Shown here: positions 8,124 through 18,692 of the stretch, piece by piece
How the letters are laid out: every line of letters begins with the position of its first letter
How positions within the stretch are numbered: the stretch's first letter is position 1
Assembly: GCA_024579835.1 (NCBI GenBank)
Contig: CP102060.1
Span: 2,827,558-2,891,557, forward strand
DNA from: Clostridiaceae bacterium HFYG-1003
GTDB lineage: Bacteria; Bacillota; Clostridia; Clostridiales; Clostridiaceae
Length of the DNA stretch: 64,000 bases
Direction: 5' to 3'
Made by a program: the position numbers and the translations under genes
The notes under the pieces: model-generated
Told to the model about the DNA's origin: nothing
What the model saw: the letters and a program-made list of their open reading frames with translations, nothing else
Database searches by the model: none

Positions 8124-9149
8124 ATGAATAATCAAAACAGAAGACCGGTATGGCTGAGGGATCCCCTGAGTACCTTCCTGTTCTTCCTAATCCTGAATAG
8201 TGTGACGGTAATGAGTCCGCTGGCGTTCAGCATCGCCCCGGTCATCCTGCCGGTGCTGCTGCTGCATGTGCTCCATCAGACCGGCCGCAGCGGCTTTCTG
8301 GCAGCTGCCCTGGCGTCCGCCCTGCCGTATCTGGTGCTGGGGGGAATCAGCAGTGGCTTTGCCCTGATGGTTCCGGTTCTGATCATGCTGGGGGCAGTCT
8401 ACCTGATCTGGCAGCGCCAGCTGAGCTGGCGGTGGTCCATCCTGGCAGCTTCCCTGGCGTTATTGATCGGACTGTTGCTGAATGCCTTTGTCAGCATCTA
8501 CCTGATCAGCGGATCGGATATCCTCCGGGTAACCTCATCCGTGGCAGAGAATGTCCGGAACGAACTGACCAACGCTCTGGCGGCCTCGGGCTACGAAATC
8601 CCATTGGCCCAGCAGCAGCTGATTGAACAGCTGAAAGCGTCGGTGACTCCGGAACTGGTCCAGGACCTGATTCCAACCCTGCTGATCTGCTGGTCTCTGA
8701 TCGGGGGCTATCTGACGCTGCGCTTTGCCCGCCGCTATCTCCCGTCCGCACTCCCGGTCAGGCAGTCCGTCCCGTGGTTTGCCATGCTGCGGATCCACCC
8801 CGTCCTCCTGATGGGGTTCATCTCTCTGGCGATGGGCGGATACCTGATGGCTGCCTCCAGCCCGCGCTGGGGCAGTCTCCTCTTCAATACCGGCTATGGC
8901 GTCACCCTCTTTCTTGGGATGACCGGCTCACTGACCTTCATCTGGTGGAGTCTGTCCGTGAACTTTCGGATGCGCCGGCGCTTTCCTAAAATGTTATTGA
9001 CGCTTCTGGCTCTGTTCTATTTGCCAGGGGAATGGATGATCCTGGCAGCGATTATCGATTCGGTGCTGGACTTCCGGAATGCCTCGGGCCACAGCCTGTG
9101 GCGCTGGATGACCTATCAGTTGACGGCAAGGGCTGGGAAAGGGGAATAG
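8124..9149 (+). CDS. yybS: YybS family membrane protein (DUF2232)
   Basis: This 341-residue polytopic membrane protein has about eight hydrophobic segments and a hydrophilic central part near residues 140-185. Its place immediately before gdpP and rplI is the conserved Firmicutes arrangement. Its biochemical role is not established; some relatives look like substrate-binding membrane components. An AAGGAAT site precedes ATG 8124, and gdpP starts three bases after the stop, indicating one operon. Confidence 0.88.
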   Translation: MNNQNRRPVWLRDPLSTFLFFLILNSVTVMSPLAFSIAPVILPVLLLHVLHQTGRSGFLAAALASALPYLVLGGISSGFALMVPVLIMLGAVYLIWQRQLSWRWSILAASLALLIGLLLNAFVSIYLISGSDILRVTSSVAENVRNELTNALAASGYEIPLAQQQLIEQLKASVTPELVQDLIPTLLICWSLIGGYLTLRFARRYLPSALPVRQSVPWFAMLRIHPVLLMGFISLAMGGYLMAASSPRWGSLLFNTGYGVTLFLGMTGSLTFIWWSLSVNFRMRRRFPKMLLTLLALFYLPGEWMILAAIIDSVLDFRNASGHSLWRWMTYQLTARAGKGE

Positions 9150-9152
9150 CAC

Positions 9153-11150
9153 ATGGACAAATACTCTCGTTTCAAGCGGGAACAGGTTCTCTACATCGTT
9201 GTGAACGCGGCAGCCATCCTGTGGCTGGTGTATCTGCGCCAGTTTCTGGCAGCGGGAGTCATCGCCCTGCTGCTGCTCCTGATCTTTGCCCTGTTGAACC
9301 AGCTTCATCTGTTCAAGCGCAAGGAGTGGGACAAGTTCACCAATGATTCCATCCGGAAGCTGAAACCTTCCATGGTGGAAGCCGTGGAGAAGATGGAATT
9401 TCCCCTGGTCTCCTTTACCCGGGATGGCCAGATCAGCTGGTATAACCGAAAATTCAGAGAAATCGCTGCCAAGGACACCATCCGTGATATTGATGAAGTA
9501 CTTGATCTGGATCCGGAAAAGCTCTGGAAAGGGGAAGTACCGGAATTCCTGAATTTCCAGAACAGGGTCTATAAAATCACGCCGGTGAAGTATACCGCCG
9601 CCCACGGCGAATTTGAGGAGGATCTGCTCTTTCTGTTTCTCATCGACGTCACCGAAGTGAAACGGGCGGAGGATCGCAAGATCATCACCATGCTGGTGGA
9701 GGTCGACAATCTCAGCGAGGTTCTCAACTCCGCGCCGGAATCGCGCCGGCCGCTGATCTCCGCCGCCATCGAAAAGCAGCTTCTGGATTATGCCACTCAG
9801 CTGAAGGGATTCATGAAGCGCTACTCCAACAGCAAAAGCATCCTGATGGCTCCCTATGAAATATTCCGGGATGAAGTGAAAAAGAAATTCCCCATCCTGG
9901 ATCAGATCAAGTCCATCAACCTGGGCAATACCATTGAACCGACTCTGTCCATCGGCGTCTCCTATGACAACGACTATCTGATGACGGACGGACTGGCGGC
10001 AGAACAGGCCAAGGAACTGGCACTGGGCCGGGGCGGCGATCAGGCGGTCATCAAGCGGGGAGAAAAGCTGACCTTCTTCGGCGGAAACTCCCGTGAAGTG
10101 GAAAAGAAATCCCGGGTTCGTTCCCGTGTCATCGCCCACGCGCTGCGTGATCTGATCAATGAGAGCGGCAGCATCTTCATCATGGGCCATGCCAATCCCG
10201 ATCTGGACTGCCTGGGAGCCGCGGTGGGCATCACGGCCATTGCCCGGTCGCTGGGCAAGCCGGCCTTCATTCTGATGGACGAGCCTTACCGCAATGTCGC
10301 TGACATTCTTCAGCTGATCAAGGCGGAAGAGTCCTATGCCGATGTGTTCCTGCCTTCGGACGCCGTCCTGAGCGAACTGAAACCCAACGATCTGCTGATC
10401 GTAGTGGACGTTCATTCCCTGGGGTATGTCCTGAACCGTCAGGTGGCCACGGCCGGCATCAACAAGGTGGTCATTGACCATCACCGGCGGGCACCCGATG
10501 CCATTACCGGAGCCACTCTGAGTTACATCGAGACCTATGCCTCCTCCACCTCCGAACTGGTGACGGAACTGATCCAGTACATCGTGGAGAAGCCCCATCT
10601 GCTCAAAGTGGAAGCCGATGCCCTGCTGTCGGGCATCATGGTCGATACCAAGTACTTCATTTACAAAACCGGCTCCCGGACCTTTGAAGCGGCTTCGTTC
10701 CTGCGCAAGGCCGGAGCCAACACCCTTGACATCCGCAACCTGTTGTCCTATGATAAGGAACTGTATTTGCTCAAGGCTGCCATCGTCAAGACCGGCGAGG
10801 TAGAAAAGGGTGTTGCCATCGCGGTCTGTCCGGCCGGGATCAAGGATCCCCTGATTGCCGCTCAGGCAGCCGATGAGTTCCTGAATCTGAAGGGGATCAC
10901 CACCTCCTTTGTTCTGGCTCAGGATGGCCCGGATGTGGTGATTTCAGCCCGCAGCAACGGCACAGTCAATGTTCAGGTCATCATGGAGAAATTCGGCGGC
11001 GGCGGACACATGACGATGTCAGGTGCCCGGGTCAAGGATGCCACCGCCGAGGAAGTCAAGGATAACATCAAGAAAATTTTGAATACCACCATCAGGGAGG
11101 AAGAAGACGATGAAAGTGATACTGCTACAGGACGTCAAGAACGTCGGTAA
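9153..11150 (+). CDS. gdpP: Cyclic-di-AMP phosphodiesterase GdpP (DHH/DHHA1)
   Basis: The product has 665 residues: two N-terminal membrane helices (about 10-55), a PAS-like domain (65-150), a degenerate GGDEF domain (about 165-300, without GGDEF), then a DHH phosphoesterase domain with [18 protein letters not shown] and DHHRRA, and a DHHA1 domain with [12 protein letters not shown]. It hydrolyses c-di-AMP to pApA and so tunes osmotic and cell-wall homeostasis. Its 3' end overlaps rplI by 41 bases, an unusually long overlap, giving a gdpP-specific Asp/Glu/Arg-rich tail. Confidence 0.95.
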   Translation: MDKYSRFKREQVLYIVVNAAAILWLVYLRQFLAAGVIALLLLLIFALLNQLHLFKRKEWDKFTNDSIRKLKPSMVEAVEKMEFPLVSFTRDGQISWYNRKFREIAAKDTIRDIDEVLDLDPEKLWKGEVPEFLNFQNRVYKITPVKYTAAHGEFEEDLLFLFLIDVTEVKRAEDRKIITMLVEVDNLSEVLNSAPESRRPLISAAIEKQLLDYATQLKGFMKRYSNSKSILMAPYEIFRDEVKKKFPILDQIKSINLGNTIEPTLSIGVSYDNDYLMTDGLAAEQAKELALGRGGDQAVIKRGEKLTFFGGNSREVEKKSRVRSRVIAHALRDLINESGSIFIMGHANPDLDCLGAAVGITAIARSLGKPAFILMDEPYRNVADILQLIKAEESYADVFLPSDAVLSELKPNDLLIVVDVHSLGYVLNRQVATAGINKVVIDHHRRAPDAITGATLSYIETYASSTSELVTELIQYIVEKPHLLKVEADALLSGIMVDTKYFIYKTGSRTFEAASFLRKAGANTLDIRNLLSYDKELYLLKAAIVKTGEVEKGVAIAVCPAGIKDPLIAAQAADEFLNLKGITTSFVLAQDGPDVVISARSNGTVNVQVIMEKFGGGGHMTMSGARVKDATAEEVKDNIKKILNTTIREEEDDESDTATGRQERR

Positions 11151-11553
11151 GAAAGGTGAAATAGTCAACGCCAGCGACGGCTATGCCAGAAATTTCCTGT
11201 TCCCGAAGAAGCTGGCTCAGGAAGCCACCACGGGAAATCTCAATACAGCGCAGGCCAAGCAGGATGCCGAACGCAAGCAAAAGCAGAAGGACCTGGAAAA
11301 AGCTCATGCCCTGGCGGCCGAGCTCAAGGAAAAGCAGATCCGGATCAAGGTCAAGACCGGCGAAGGCGGACGTCTCTTCGGAGCCATCACCTCCAAGGAC
11401 CTGGCCGGCGAGATCAAAAATCAGCTCGGCTATGACATTGACAAGAAAAAAATCATGCTGGACACCATCAAGGGGACCGGTCTGTACGAGGCCGAGATCA
11501 AGCTTTACCCTGAAGTGACGGGCAAGCTCAAAGTTCTGGTTGAAGCGGAGTAA
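11110..11553 (+). CDS. rplI: Ribosomal protein bL9
   Basis: The product has 147 residues. The N-terminal domain begins [19 protein letters not shown] and continues [14 protein letters not shown]; a long charged helix (45-80) and the C-terminal domain with [12 protein letters not shown] follow. bL9 binds 23S rRNA near the L1 stalk. Its start lies inside the gdpP coding region, with GAGGAAGAAG upstream, so translation is probably coupled to gdpP. A terminator hairpin follows. Confidence 0.97.
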   Translation: MKVILLQDVKNVGKKGEIVNASDGYARNFLFPKKLAQEATTGNLNTAQAKQDAERKQKQKDLEKAHALAAELKEKQIRIKVKTGEGGRLFGAITSKDLAGEIKNQLGYDIDKKKIMLDTIKGTGLYEAEIKLYPEVTGKLKVLVEAE

Positions 11554-11603
11554 TCATTCCGGCGAACCAGATCGGATCCGGCCGCAGGCCAAGACCCAGA
11601 TTG

Positions 11604-11656
11604 AAACAGGACAGGCAACGCCACCGAACTGGCAGCGCCTGTCCTGTTCTGTTTGA
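11604..11656 (+). terminator. Terminator of the yybS-gdpP-rplI operon
   Basis: The perfect 11-bp stem ACAGGACAGGC / GCCTGTCCTGT has a structured 20-base loop and is followed by TCTGTTT. Confidence 0.75.
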
Positions 11657-11757
11657 GATCATTAAGATAAGAAAATCATGGCGGAGTTTGCCCCCGGATC
11701 TCGCTGGTGGAATCCCGACGCAAGGGCTGATTTGGACCGTGTAATATCAGAGGGAGA

Positions 11758-11766
11758 TGCTATAAT
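11758..11766 (+). promoter_or_regulatory. Extended -10 promoter element of lonC
   Basis: TGCTATAAT is an extended -10 about 42 bases before the lonC ATG. No clear -35 box is seen, which is tolerable for an extended -10. Confidence 0.6.
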
Positions 11767-11807
11767 AAAGATTACCGAATCTTTTTTAGCCCCCACAGGA
11801 GGAAACT

Positions 11808-13694
11808 ATGGATCGATTGAATGATTCTGATTTTATAATGGATCGACCGGATGATCTGACAACACAATTAAAAATCCAGGAAGAAATCATACATAACATC
11901 CTGGGGACGAAAGAAGTAACCCAGCGCATCAAGCGGCTGAAGCTGAGCAAGGACATCAATTCACCGGATGCCCTGAAGAAAGCCCGGGCACTCAACCGGG
12001 TGATCGCCCAAGGAAATCTCGCACAGATTCCGGCCGCGCAGGATCTGAATCAGGTGATGGAGTCGACTTTCCGTCTGATTTCAGAACAGATTGCCCGGAA
12101 TTTCGTCCAGAACCGGATCGAGGAAAAGGTGCAGGAAGCGCTGATCGACCGCCAGGACGAATACATCGAGGAAATGCGGATGAATGTCATCCGCAAGGAG
12201 AAGGGACCGGAAAACTCAAAAACCAGAAAGAAGTATCAGGATCTGGTGGATCTGGATCAGATTCATCTGTCCCGCAATATTCTCAACCAGCTCCGTCCTC
12301 AGGAGTTCAACGAAATCATCGGCCAGGAACGGGCCATCCGATCACTGATCTCCAAGATCGCCTCGCCCTATCCCCAGCACATCATCCTGTACGGACCTCC
12401 CGGCGTCGGCAAAACCACAGCGGCCCGGATTGCCCTGGAAGAGGCCAAAAAGCTGAAATTCACGCCCTACGGGGAGAAAGCACGTTTTGTCGAAGTCGAC
12501 GGAACCACCCTGCGCTGGGACCCCCGCGAAATCGCGAACCCCCTGCTGGGGTCGGTCCACGATCCGATCTACCAAGGTTCCAAGCGAGACCTGGCGGACA
12601 CCGGCATTCCGGAACCGAAGACCGGCCTGGTCACCGACGCGCATGGCGGCATTCTGTTTATTGATGAAATCGGGGAGCTCGACACCATCCTGCAGAACAA
12701 GCTGCTGAAAGTGCTGGAGGACAAGCGGGTGGAATTTTCCTCGTCCTATTATGACCCCGATGATGAGAATGTACCCCAGTACATCCGCTATCTCTTTGAT
12801 AAAGGCGCGCCGGCGGATTTCACCTTGATCGGAGCAACCACCCGGGAGCCCCAGGACATCAGCCCGGCTCTGAAATCCCGCTGCACCGCGGTGTTCTTCG
12901 AGCCGCTGACCCCGGACCATATCCATCAGATCGTGACCGATGCCGCGCGGAAGCTGAAAGCCAGCCTGGAACCGGGGGTTGCCGAGCTGATCGCCCGCCA
13001 TACCATCGAAGGGCGCAAAGCCATCAACATCCTGTCTGACGCCTACAGCCTGGCTGTGTACCGCAAGACCAGCCTGAAGGGAATCACCATTTCCCTGGAA
13101 CAGGTCAAGGAGGCCATCGGAACCTCCCGGATAACAGCCTATGAGATGCTGGACAATGTATCCGGCTGGGAGATCGGCCATGCCTACGGCCTGGCGGTAT
13201 CCGGCTTCATCGGTTCCACCGTGGAGATTGAGGCCATGGCTTATGAAGCCAGAGAAAAGGGCAAGGGCACCATCCGGTTCAATGAAACGGCCGGTTCCAT
13301 GGCAAAGGACTCCGTCTTCAATGCCGCCTCGGTCATTCGCAAAGTGACCGGCCGGGCTATGATGGACTATGATATCCATGTCAATGTGGTCGGCGGGGCG
13401 AACATCGACGGACCCTCCGCCGGAGCGGCCATCACTCTGGCGCTGCTCAGTGCCATCGAAAACCGGCCGGTCCGGCAGGATACGGCCATCACCGGCGAAA
13501 TTTCATTGGGCGGACGGCTCAAGCCCGTCGGCGGAATTCATGAAAAGATCTACGGCGCAATCCGCAAAGGAATTCAACGCGTCATCATCCCATCCGACAA
13601 TGCAAAAGAAGTCCCGTCCGGCCTGACTGGAATTACGGTGTGTCCCTGCGCCTCCATCGAGGAAGTCCGGGATCTGATGTACAACAAGGAGTAA
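11808..13694 (+). CDS. lonC: ATP-dependent protease LonC
   Basis: This 628-residue Lon-family protease lacks the long LonA substrate domain. An N-terminal helical region (1-165) is followed by an AAA+ module with Walker A GPPGVGKT near residue 197 and Walker B GGILFIDEIGEL. A central insertion separates it from the C-terminal protease domain, with catalytic Ser537 in DGPSAGAA and Lys580 in HEKIYGAIRKG; the 43-residue spacing is canonical for Lon. ACAGGAGGAAA precedes ATG. It degrades damaged or specific cytoplasmic proteins. dnaB follows after three bases, so the two are co-transcribed. Confidence 0.93.
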   Translation: MDRLNDSDFIMDRPDDLTTQLKIQEEIIHNILGTKEVTQRIKRLKLSKDINSPDALKKARALNRVIAQGNLAQIPAAQDLNQVMESTFRLISEQIARNFVQNRIEEKVQEALIDRQDEYIEEMRMNVIRKEKGPENSKTRKKYQDLVDLDQIHLSRNILNQLRPQEFNEIIGQERAIRSLISKIASPYPQHIILYGPPGVGKTTAARIALEEAKKLKFTPYGEKARFVEVDGTTLRWDPREIANPLLGSVHDPIYQGSKRDLADTGIPEPKTGLVTDAHGGILFIDEIGELDTILQNKLLKVLEDKRVEFSSSYYDPDDENVPQYIRYLFDKGAPADFTLIGATTREPQDISPALKSRCTAVFFEPLTPDHIHQIVTDAARKLKASLEPGVAELIARHTIEGRKAINILSDAYSLAVYRKTSLKGITISLEQVKEAIGTSRITAYEMLDNVSGWEIGHAYGLAVSGFIGSTVEIEAMAYEAREKGKGTIRFNETAGSMAKDSVFNAASVIRKVTGRAMMDYDIHVNVVGGANIDGPSAGAAITLALLSAIENRPVRQDTAITGEISLGGRLKPVGGIHEKIYGAIRKGIQRVIIPSDNAKEVPSGLTGITVCPCASIEEVRDLMYNKE

Positions 13695-13697
13695 ACA

Positions 13698-15029
13698 ATG
13701 GAAAACAACATCATACGGACCATGCCGGCCAATGTTCAGGCAGAACAGAGCATATTGGCCATCATGTTCTACGATGAAAAGAATATACCCAAAGTATTTG
13801 AGCGCCTGACCTCGGAGGACTTCTATCAGGATTCCCACCGTCTGATCTTTGACGCCGCCGTGGAGCTGTTCGGCAGGGATACCCCCTTTGATATCGTCCT
13901 GCTCCAGGATTATCTTCATTCCAAGGGTCAGCTGGAAAAAGTCGGAGGTCTGGCCTATCTGTCGCGCCTGGCTGCATTGGAATACAGTTCAGCGCTGCTG
14001 GACTCGTACATGGATTCGGTGGCGGAGAAGTCGCTGCTGCGCCGCCTGATCAAGGCCGCCGATGAGATTCAGCGGGATTCCTACGACAAGCAGGATGAGC
14101 CCGAAATGGTGCTGGAAGATGCGGAGCGCCGGATTTTCCAGATTTCGGAAAAGCGTCAGGCAAAGGACTTTGTGCCGATGAATCAGGCCGTGGAACGCGG
14201 CCTGATCAACATTGAGAACATGTACATCAACAAGGGTCAGTTTACCGGAATCCGCAGCCCCTTCCCCCGGCTGGATGAAATGACGGCCGGTTTCCAGAAG
14301 GGGGACATGGTTCTGATCGCTGCCCGCCCCTCCATGGGAAAAACCACGTTCGCCCTGAATCTGGCCGAACATGCCGCTCTGCGGGAAGGAAAATCCGTGG
14401 CGATTTTCAGTCTGGAAATGAGTACGGATCAGCTGTCCTATAAGCTGCTGTGCTCAGAGGCCGGCGTTGACATGAACAAGATGCGTCTGGGCGACCTGGA
14501 TGAGACCGACTGGGACAATATTGCCCGGGCCACCGGACCGCTGTCCAAGGCTAAAATCTTCATCGATGACACGGCCGGCATCTCGGTCATGGAGATGAAG
14601 AGCAAGGCCAGACGGCTCAAGCTGGAACATGGCCTGGACCTCATCGTCATTGACTACCTGCAGCTGATGACGGGCAAGGGCGAGAATCGCCAGCAGGAAG
14701 TCTCCGAGATTTCCCGTTCGATCAAGGTTCTGGCCAAGGAACTGGAGGTGCCCGTGCTCACCCTGTCTCAGCTGTCCCGGGCTCCGGAACAGCGTCAGGA
14801 TCACCGCCCCATGCTGTCTGACTTGCGTGAGTCCGGATCCATCGAGCAGGACGCCGATCTTGTCATGTTCCTGTATCGGGACGAGTATTATAATAAGGAT
14901 ACGGAAAAGCCGGGAACGGCGGAATGCATTATCGCCAAGCAGCGTAACGGTCCTGTCGGAACCGTTGATCTGGCCTGGATCGGTAAATTCAGTAAATTCG
15001 GCATCGCCGATACCATCCACGGAGCTTAG
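13698..15029 (+). CDS. dnaB: Replicative DNA helicase DnaB
   Basis: The 443-residue protein has the DnaB N-terminal domain (NVQAEQSILAIMF..., about 10-110), a linker, and the RecA-like domain with Walker A ARPSMGKTTFALN, IFSLEMS, LIVIDYLQLM and LSQLSRAPE, ending in SGSIEQDADLVMFLYR. It is the hexameric fork helicase, called DnaC in B. subtilis. The loader and DnaD-type partners are in this window at 22,372-24,346. It sits in the lonC-dnaB-Nudix operon. Confidence 0.96.
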   Translation: MENNIIRTMPANVQAEQSILAIMFYDEKNIPKVFERLTSEDFYQDSHRLIFDAAVELFGRDTPFDIVLLQDYLHSKGQLEKVGGLAYLSRLAALEYSSALLDSYMDSVAEKSLLRRLIKAADEIQRDSYDKQDEPEMVLEDAERRIFQISEKRQAKDFVPMNQAVERGLINIENMYINKGQFTGIRSPFPRLDEMTAGFQKGDMVLIAARPSMGKTTFALNLAEHAALREGKSVAIFSLEMSTDQLSYKLLCSEAGVDMNKMRLGDLDETDWDNIARATGPLSKAKIFIDDTAGISVMEMKSKARRLKLEHGLDLIVIDYLQLMTGKGENRQQEVSEISRSIKVLAKELEVPVLTLSQLSRAPEQRQDHRPMLSDLRESGSIEQDADLVMFLYRDEYYNKDTEKPGTAECIIAKQRNGPVGTVDLAWIGKFSKFGIADTIHGA

Positions 15030-15031
15030 CT

Positions 15032-15469
15032 ATGAAAAAACCGGAAAAATCATGCGGGATCATCCTGCGCAATGACAACAAGGAATATCTGATCATCCGT
15101 CATCTGGCCGGGCATTGGGATTTTCCCAAGGGCCACGTGGAGGCAGGAGAGACGGAAGAAGAAACCGCTCTGCGGGAAGTACTGGAAGAAACCGGCCTCA
15201 CGGCTGCCATCTGGCCGGGATTCCGGGAAACAGTAAACTACCTGATTCGCGGCCGGATCCCCAAGGAAGTGGTCTACTTCCTCGGAGCCCCGGGCAGCGG
15301 GCGGGTGGAACTTCAGGCCGAGGAAGTCAGTGATTATGTCTTTTTGCCCTATGAGGCGGCCAGGCAGCGTCTGACCTTTGACTCGAATCGCCGGCTGCTG
15401 GATAAAGCCCAGGCTTTTGTGGAAGCGCAGGAAAATGCATCATCGGACAGGACCGATCGGGAAGCCTGA
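15032..15469 (+). CDS. Nudix hydrolase
   Basis: The 145-residue product has a full Nudix box GHVEAGETEEETALREVLEETGL matched to GX5EX7REUXEEXGU (reported here as a pattern). The start SCGIILRN and HWDFPKGH resemble bacterial diadenosine tetraphosphate hydrolases, so Ap4A or another dinucleoside polyphosphate is the likeliest substrate; this is inference. The start lies two bases after the dnaB stop. Confidence 0.88.
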   Translation: MKKPEKSCGIILRNDNKEYLIIRHLAGHWDFPKGHVEAGETEEETALREVLEETGLTAAIWPGFRETVNYLIRGRIPKEVVYFLGAPGSGRVELQAEEVSDYVFLPYEAARQRLTFDSNRRLLDKAQAFVEAQENASSDRTDREA

Positions 15470-15478
15470 CAAAAACAA

Positions 15479-15525
15479 GAGACCGGCGAAACAAACTTCA
15501 GTTGTTTCGCCGGTCTTTGAGGATT
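15479..15525. terminator. Bidirectional terminator between Nudix gene and pgsA
   Basis: The perfect 14-bp stem GACCGGCGAAACAA / TTGTTTCGCCGGTC (15481-15515) has T-rich flanks on both strands and separates convergent genes. Confidence 0.88.
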
Positions 15526-15535
15526 CTGCCTGGAA

Positions 15536-16066
15536 TCAGGCGGGTCCATCCATTTTTTTCTTCTTTTCCAGGGTGAGCCGCACATAGGTGAACAGGGCAG
15601 AAAACGAGATGACGATGGAGACAATCAGCAGCAAGAACGCCAGGGTTTTGGAGACCAGGAACATCACAATGGAGATATGGAACAGGAAGGTCGCCATTTT
15701 TCCCCAGGCATTGGCCCGGTTGACGATGCCTCGCTGATAGGCAATAATTCCTCCGCCGATCATGAACAGTTCCTTCAGCGCGACCAGTATGACAATCCAG
15801 TAGGGAATGTAGTCATAGACCGCAAAACAGATCAGGGCCGTGATCAGCATGAGTTTATCCGCCAGGGGATCCAGGACTGCGCCCAGCTTGGTTTCCATAT
15901 GGTAGGTCCTTGCGATGTATCCGTCCAGAACATCGGAGATTCCTGATATGATAAAGATGATGATCGGGTAGATAATCCGCCCGTCTCCGGTTCCCGTCAC
16001 GAATGTATATATGAACAGGGGGATCAGAAGGATCCGGAAAATGGAAATGATATTCGGGATGCTCAT
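15536..16066 (-). CDS. pgsA: CDP-diacylglycerol-glycerol-3-phosphate 3-phosphatidyltransferase
   Basis: The 176-residue membrane enzyme carries the full CDP-alcohol phosphotransferase motif D-x2-DG-x2-AR-x8-G-x3-D-x3-D, seen as SDVLDGYIAR then GAVLDPLADK, with about five to six membrane helices. It makes phosphatidylglycerol phosphate. The short form and the charged C-terminus EKKKKMDG fit PgsA, although other CDP-alcohol transferases share the motif. An AGGAGG site precedes the ATG. The gene is transcribed away from purA. Confidence 0.88.
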   Translation of the reverse strand: MSIPNIISIFRILLIPLFIYTFVTGTGDGRIIYPIIIFIISGISDVLDGYIARTYHMETKLGAVLDPLADKLMLITALICFAVYDYIPYWIVILVALKELFMIGGGIIAYQRGIVNRANAWGKMATFLFHISIVMFLVSKTLAFLLLIVSIVISFSALFTYVRLTLEKKKKMDGPA

Positions 16067-16233
16067 CGGTACAACCTCCTCTTTCTCTGATTATATCATT
16101 TGTGAGAACGTTTGCTTATCGGATTTCTGATCTTTTCCCCGCTTCGATGATTCGGATTTGGTAATGTTTCACAAAAGTGAGCCAATCCCTGAAAATTTTT
16201 TGGAAACAGCTATACGGATCGATGTGTCGGGCG

Positions 16234-16239
16234 TATAAT
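16234..16239 (+). promoter_or_regulatory. Putative purA -10 box
   Basis: TATAAT stands 71 bases upstream of the purA ATG. No convincing -35 or purine riboswitch core is seen in the leader. Confidence 0.4.
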
Positions 16240-16309
16240 AATGCGTGTAAAAAAACAAGTGTTCGCAATAAGGCGTACGATTCGATGACAAGAACAAGGA
16301 GATGTTCGT

Positions 16310-17587
16310 ATGAATACAAAAGTAGTCGTAGGAGCCCAATGGGGCGATGAAGGCAAGGGCAAAGTGACGGATTATCTGGCCGAAGGCTCGGACCTGATTG
16401 TTCGTTTCCAGGGCGGGAACAACGCCGGCCACACCATCGAGGTGGACGGAAAACAGTACAAGCTTCAGCTGATTCCTTCCGGAATCATTTACGGAGGCCG
16501 CATGAACGTCATCGGCAACGGAGTTGCGTTTGATCCGGCAGCCTTCTTCCGGGAAGCTGATACCCTGGCTCAGGCCGGAATCCTGGTTACTCCCGAGGTA
16601 CTGGCAATCTCTGACCGGGTCAATCTGATCCTGCCTTACCACATCGAACTGGACCGGCTGAAGGAACTGGCCCGCGGCAGCCAGGACATCGGCACCACCA
16701 AAAAAGGAATCGGCCCCTGCTACACCGATAAGTACGAACGCTCCGGCATTCGGATGTGCGATCTGATGGACCGGGATACGTTCTCCGAAAAGCTGAACCG
16801 AAATCTCGAGGAAAAAAACCGCTACATCACCCTGGTCCTCAACGGCGAGGCCATGGACGCGGCAGCTATGGAGCAGCAGTATCTGGAATATGCCGAACGG
16901 CTCAGACCCTTTGTCAAGGATACTTCTGTCCTCATCGATCAGGCGATCCACGCGGGAAAGAACGTCCTGTTTGAAGGCGCCCAGGGAATGCTGCTGGACA
17001 TCGATTACGGCACCTATCCCTATGTTACGTCCAGCAATACGACAGCCGGCGGCGTCGCTGCCGGCGCGGGCATCGGACCTAATCGCATCCGGGAAGTGGT
17101 CGGTGTAGCCAAAGCCTATACCACCCGGGTCGGAAAAGGACCGTTCCCCACCGAACTGGATAATGAGATCGGTGAGCACATCCGCCAGGTGGGCCATGAG
17201 TTCGGAACAGTGACCGGACGCTCCCGCCGCTGCGGCTGGCTGGACCTGGTCATCCTCAAAACCTCGGCCAGAGTCTCGGGACTTACCTCCTTTGTCGTCA
17301 CCAAGCTGGATACCATGGCCGGCATTGACCCCATCCGGGTCTGCACCGGATATGAGTTCAACGGCACGATCATCGACTATGTTCCGGCTTCCCTGAAGGA
17401 TCTGGCTCAATGCCAACCGGTTTACCGCGACTTCAAGGGCTGGGATGAATCCGTCGCGCAGATCCGGGATGCCAGGGATCTGCCCGCTGAAATAATCGAC
17501 TACCTCACCTGCATCGAAGAAGTGACCGGTGTTCCGGTGAAAACCATCTCGGTCGGTCCCGGCCGGGATGAGACTATCGAACGCTAG
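16310..17587 (+). CDS. purA: Adenylosuccinate synthetase
   Basis: The 425-residue enzyme condenses IMP and aspartate using GTP, the first committed step to AMP. Visible motifs are the P-loop [12 protein letters not shown] at residue 8, [10 protein letters not shown], the IMP-contact segment [38 protein letters not shown] and [13 protein letters not shown]. The length is normal. AAGGAGAT lies before the ATG. It is monocistronic between its own promoter and a terminator. Confidence 0.98.
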   Translation: MNTKVVVGAQWGDEGKGKVTDYLAEGSDLIVRFQGGNNAGHTIEVDGKQYKLQLIPSGIIYGGRMNVIGNGVAFDPAAFFREADTLAQAGILVTPEVLAISDRVNLILPYHIELDRLKELARGSQDIGTTKKGIGPCYTDKYERSGIRMCDLMDRDTFSEKLNRNLEEKNRYITLVLNGEAMDAAAMEQQYLEYAERLRPFVKDTSVLIDQAIHAGKNVLFEGAQGMLLDIDYGTYPYVTSSNTTAGGVAAGAGIGPNRIREVVGVAKAYTTRVGKGPFPTELDNEIGEHIRQVGHEFGTVTGRSRRCGWLDLVILKTSARVSGLTSFVVTKLDTMAGIDPIRVCTGYEFNGTIIDYVPASLKDLAQCQPVYRDFKGWDESVAQIRDARDLPAEIIDYLTCIEEVTGVPVKTISVGPGRDETIER

Positions 17588-17597
17588 ACCCGGAATA

Positions 17598-17650
17598 AAA
17601 GCTGAGCTGCTTACCCGTCCGTTGACGGGGAGCGGCTCAGCTTTTTATTT
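17598..17650 (+). terminator. purA terminator
   Basis: The stem AAAGCTGAGC / GCTCAGCTTT encloses a smaller CCCGTC / GACGGG hairpin and is followed by TTATTT. Confidence 0.88.
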
Positions 17651-17766
17651 ACCATTTTTCAGGAAAGGCCAGTCCCCAATCATCGGACCGGGACGGTTGG
17701 TGTAAAGTTACCGGAGGTCAGGGAAAACCGGAGGGTGTATAATGAGAGGAACAAGAGGTGATCAAT

Positions 17767-18585
17767 TTGCAATACTATACCATGGATTATATTGTCGACT
17801 TTCGCGATGTGGACCGCTTCCACGACCTGAAGGCGGAAGCGCTGATGCAGATGTTCGGTACTGTCTCCACCCATCATGAGGTCCTGGGGATGAAGCTTCG
17901 TCCCGGGTACATGATGGAATGGGATATGGCCTGGATTCTTTATCAGTGGAAGATTGAAGTTCTTCGACCCAAGCAGTATGCCCGGAAATTAACGGTTCAC
18001 ACGGTGGCCGTATTGAAAAAAGATATGTACTGCTACCGCTATTTCCTGGTGAAGGATCTTCAGGGCAATGAAGTGGCCCGGGCGGTATCCCAGTGGGTGG
18101 CGGTTGACATGAACAAGCGCCGGATCGGCCGGATTCCTGAACCGGTCAGTGAGATCATCCAGCAGGGGGAGGTATCCGAATCCATCCGCGACCGGATCCT
18201 GGGGGTTGATGTGGCGCCCCTTCGCAAAAGAAGCGTGGAGTTTCCATTTGAACTGGAGATTCCCGTTTTATACTCCGACGTTGATTCCAACCAGCATGTC
18301 AATAATGCCATCTATGCCCGCTGGGCCACAGAAACCATCCATGCGATGGATCCAGCCTGGCTGGAAGGGAAATACCCCAGTACCATCAATGTGGTCTACA
18401 AGAAAGAAAAGGCCCCCGGCGGCATCGTTCGTTCGAAAGTCCGCCTGGAGGGAACCATTTCCTATCATGAAATCTGGGACAGTGAGGACAACCTGCTCAC
18501 CCTGATTGAGCTGGGCTGGAGTGACAAGGATGTATCTCTGGGTGATTATACCGACTATGACTTTGCCGCTGTTCTGAGAACCTAA
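17767..18585 (+). CDS. Acyl-ACP thioesterase
   Basis: This protein of about 272 residues has two hot-dog domains (1-140 and 160-270) of the FatA/FatB bacterial type and would release fatty acids from acyl carrier protein. The second domain has YSDVDSNQHVNNAIYARW, containing the conserved Asn/His motif; the first contains the acyl-pocket segment MEWDMAWILYQWKI. I prefer TTG 17767 because AGAGGTGAT (17754-17762) is ideally spaced for it. GTG 17758 would lie inside that ribosome site, and ATG 17782 is a third option. It is probably monocistronic. Confidence 0.87.
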   Translation: MQYYTMDYIVDFRDVDRFHDLKAEALMQMFGTVSTHHEVLGMKLRPGYMMEWDMAWILYQWKIEVLRPKQYARKLTVHTVAVLKKDMYCYRYFLVKDLQGNEVARAVSQWVAVDMNKRRIGRIPEPVSEIIQQGEVSESIRDRILGVDVAPLRKRSVEFPFELEIPVLYSDVDSNQHVNNAIYARWATETIHAMDPAWLEGKYPSTINVVYKKEKAPGGIVRSKVRLEGTISYHEIWDSEDNLLTLIELGWSDKDVSLGDYTDYDFAAVLRT

Positions 18586-18692
18586 GATGCCAAAGCGGCA
18601 GATCATCATTCCAGCAGGCCCATCCAGCGGTTCAATCCAGGGTTTCATCGGAACAATCTGCTGGAGGGACGATTGGGCGGTTCATCCCTCGC

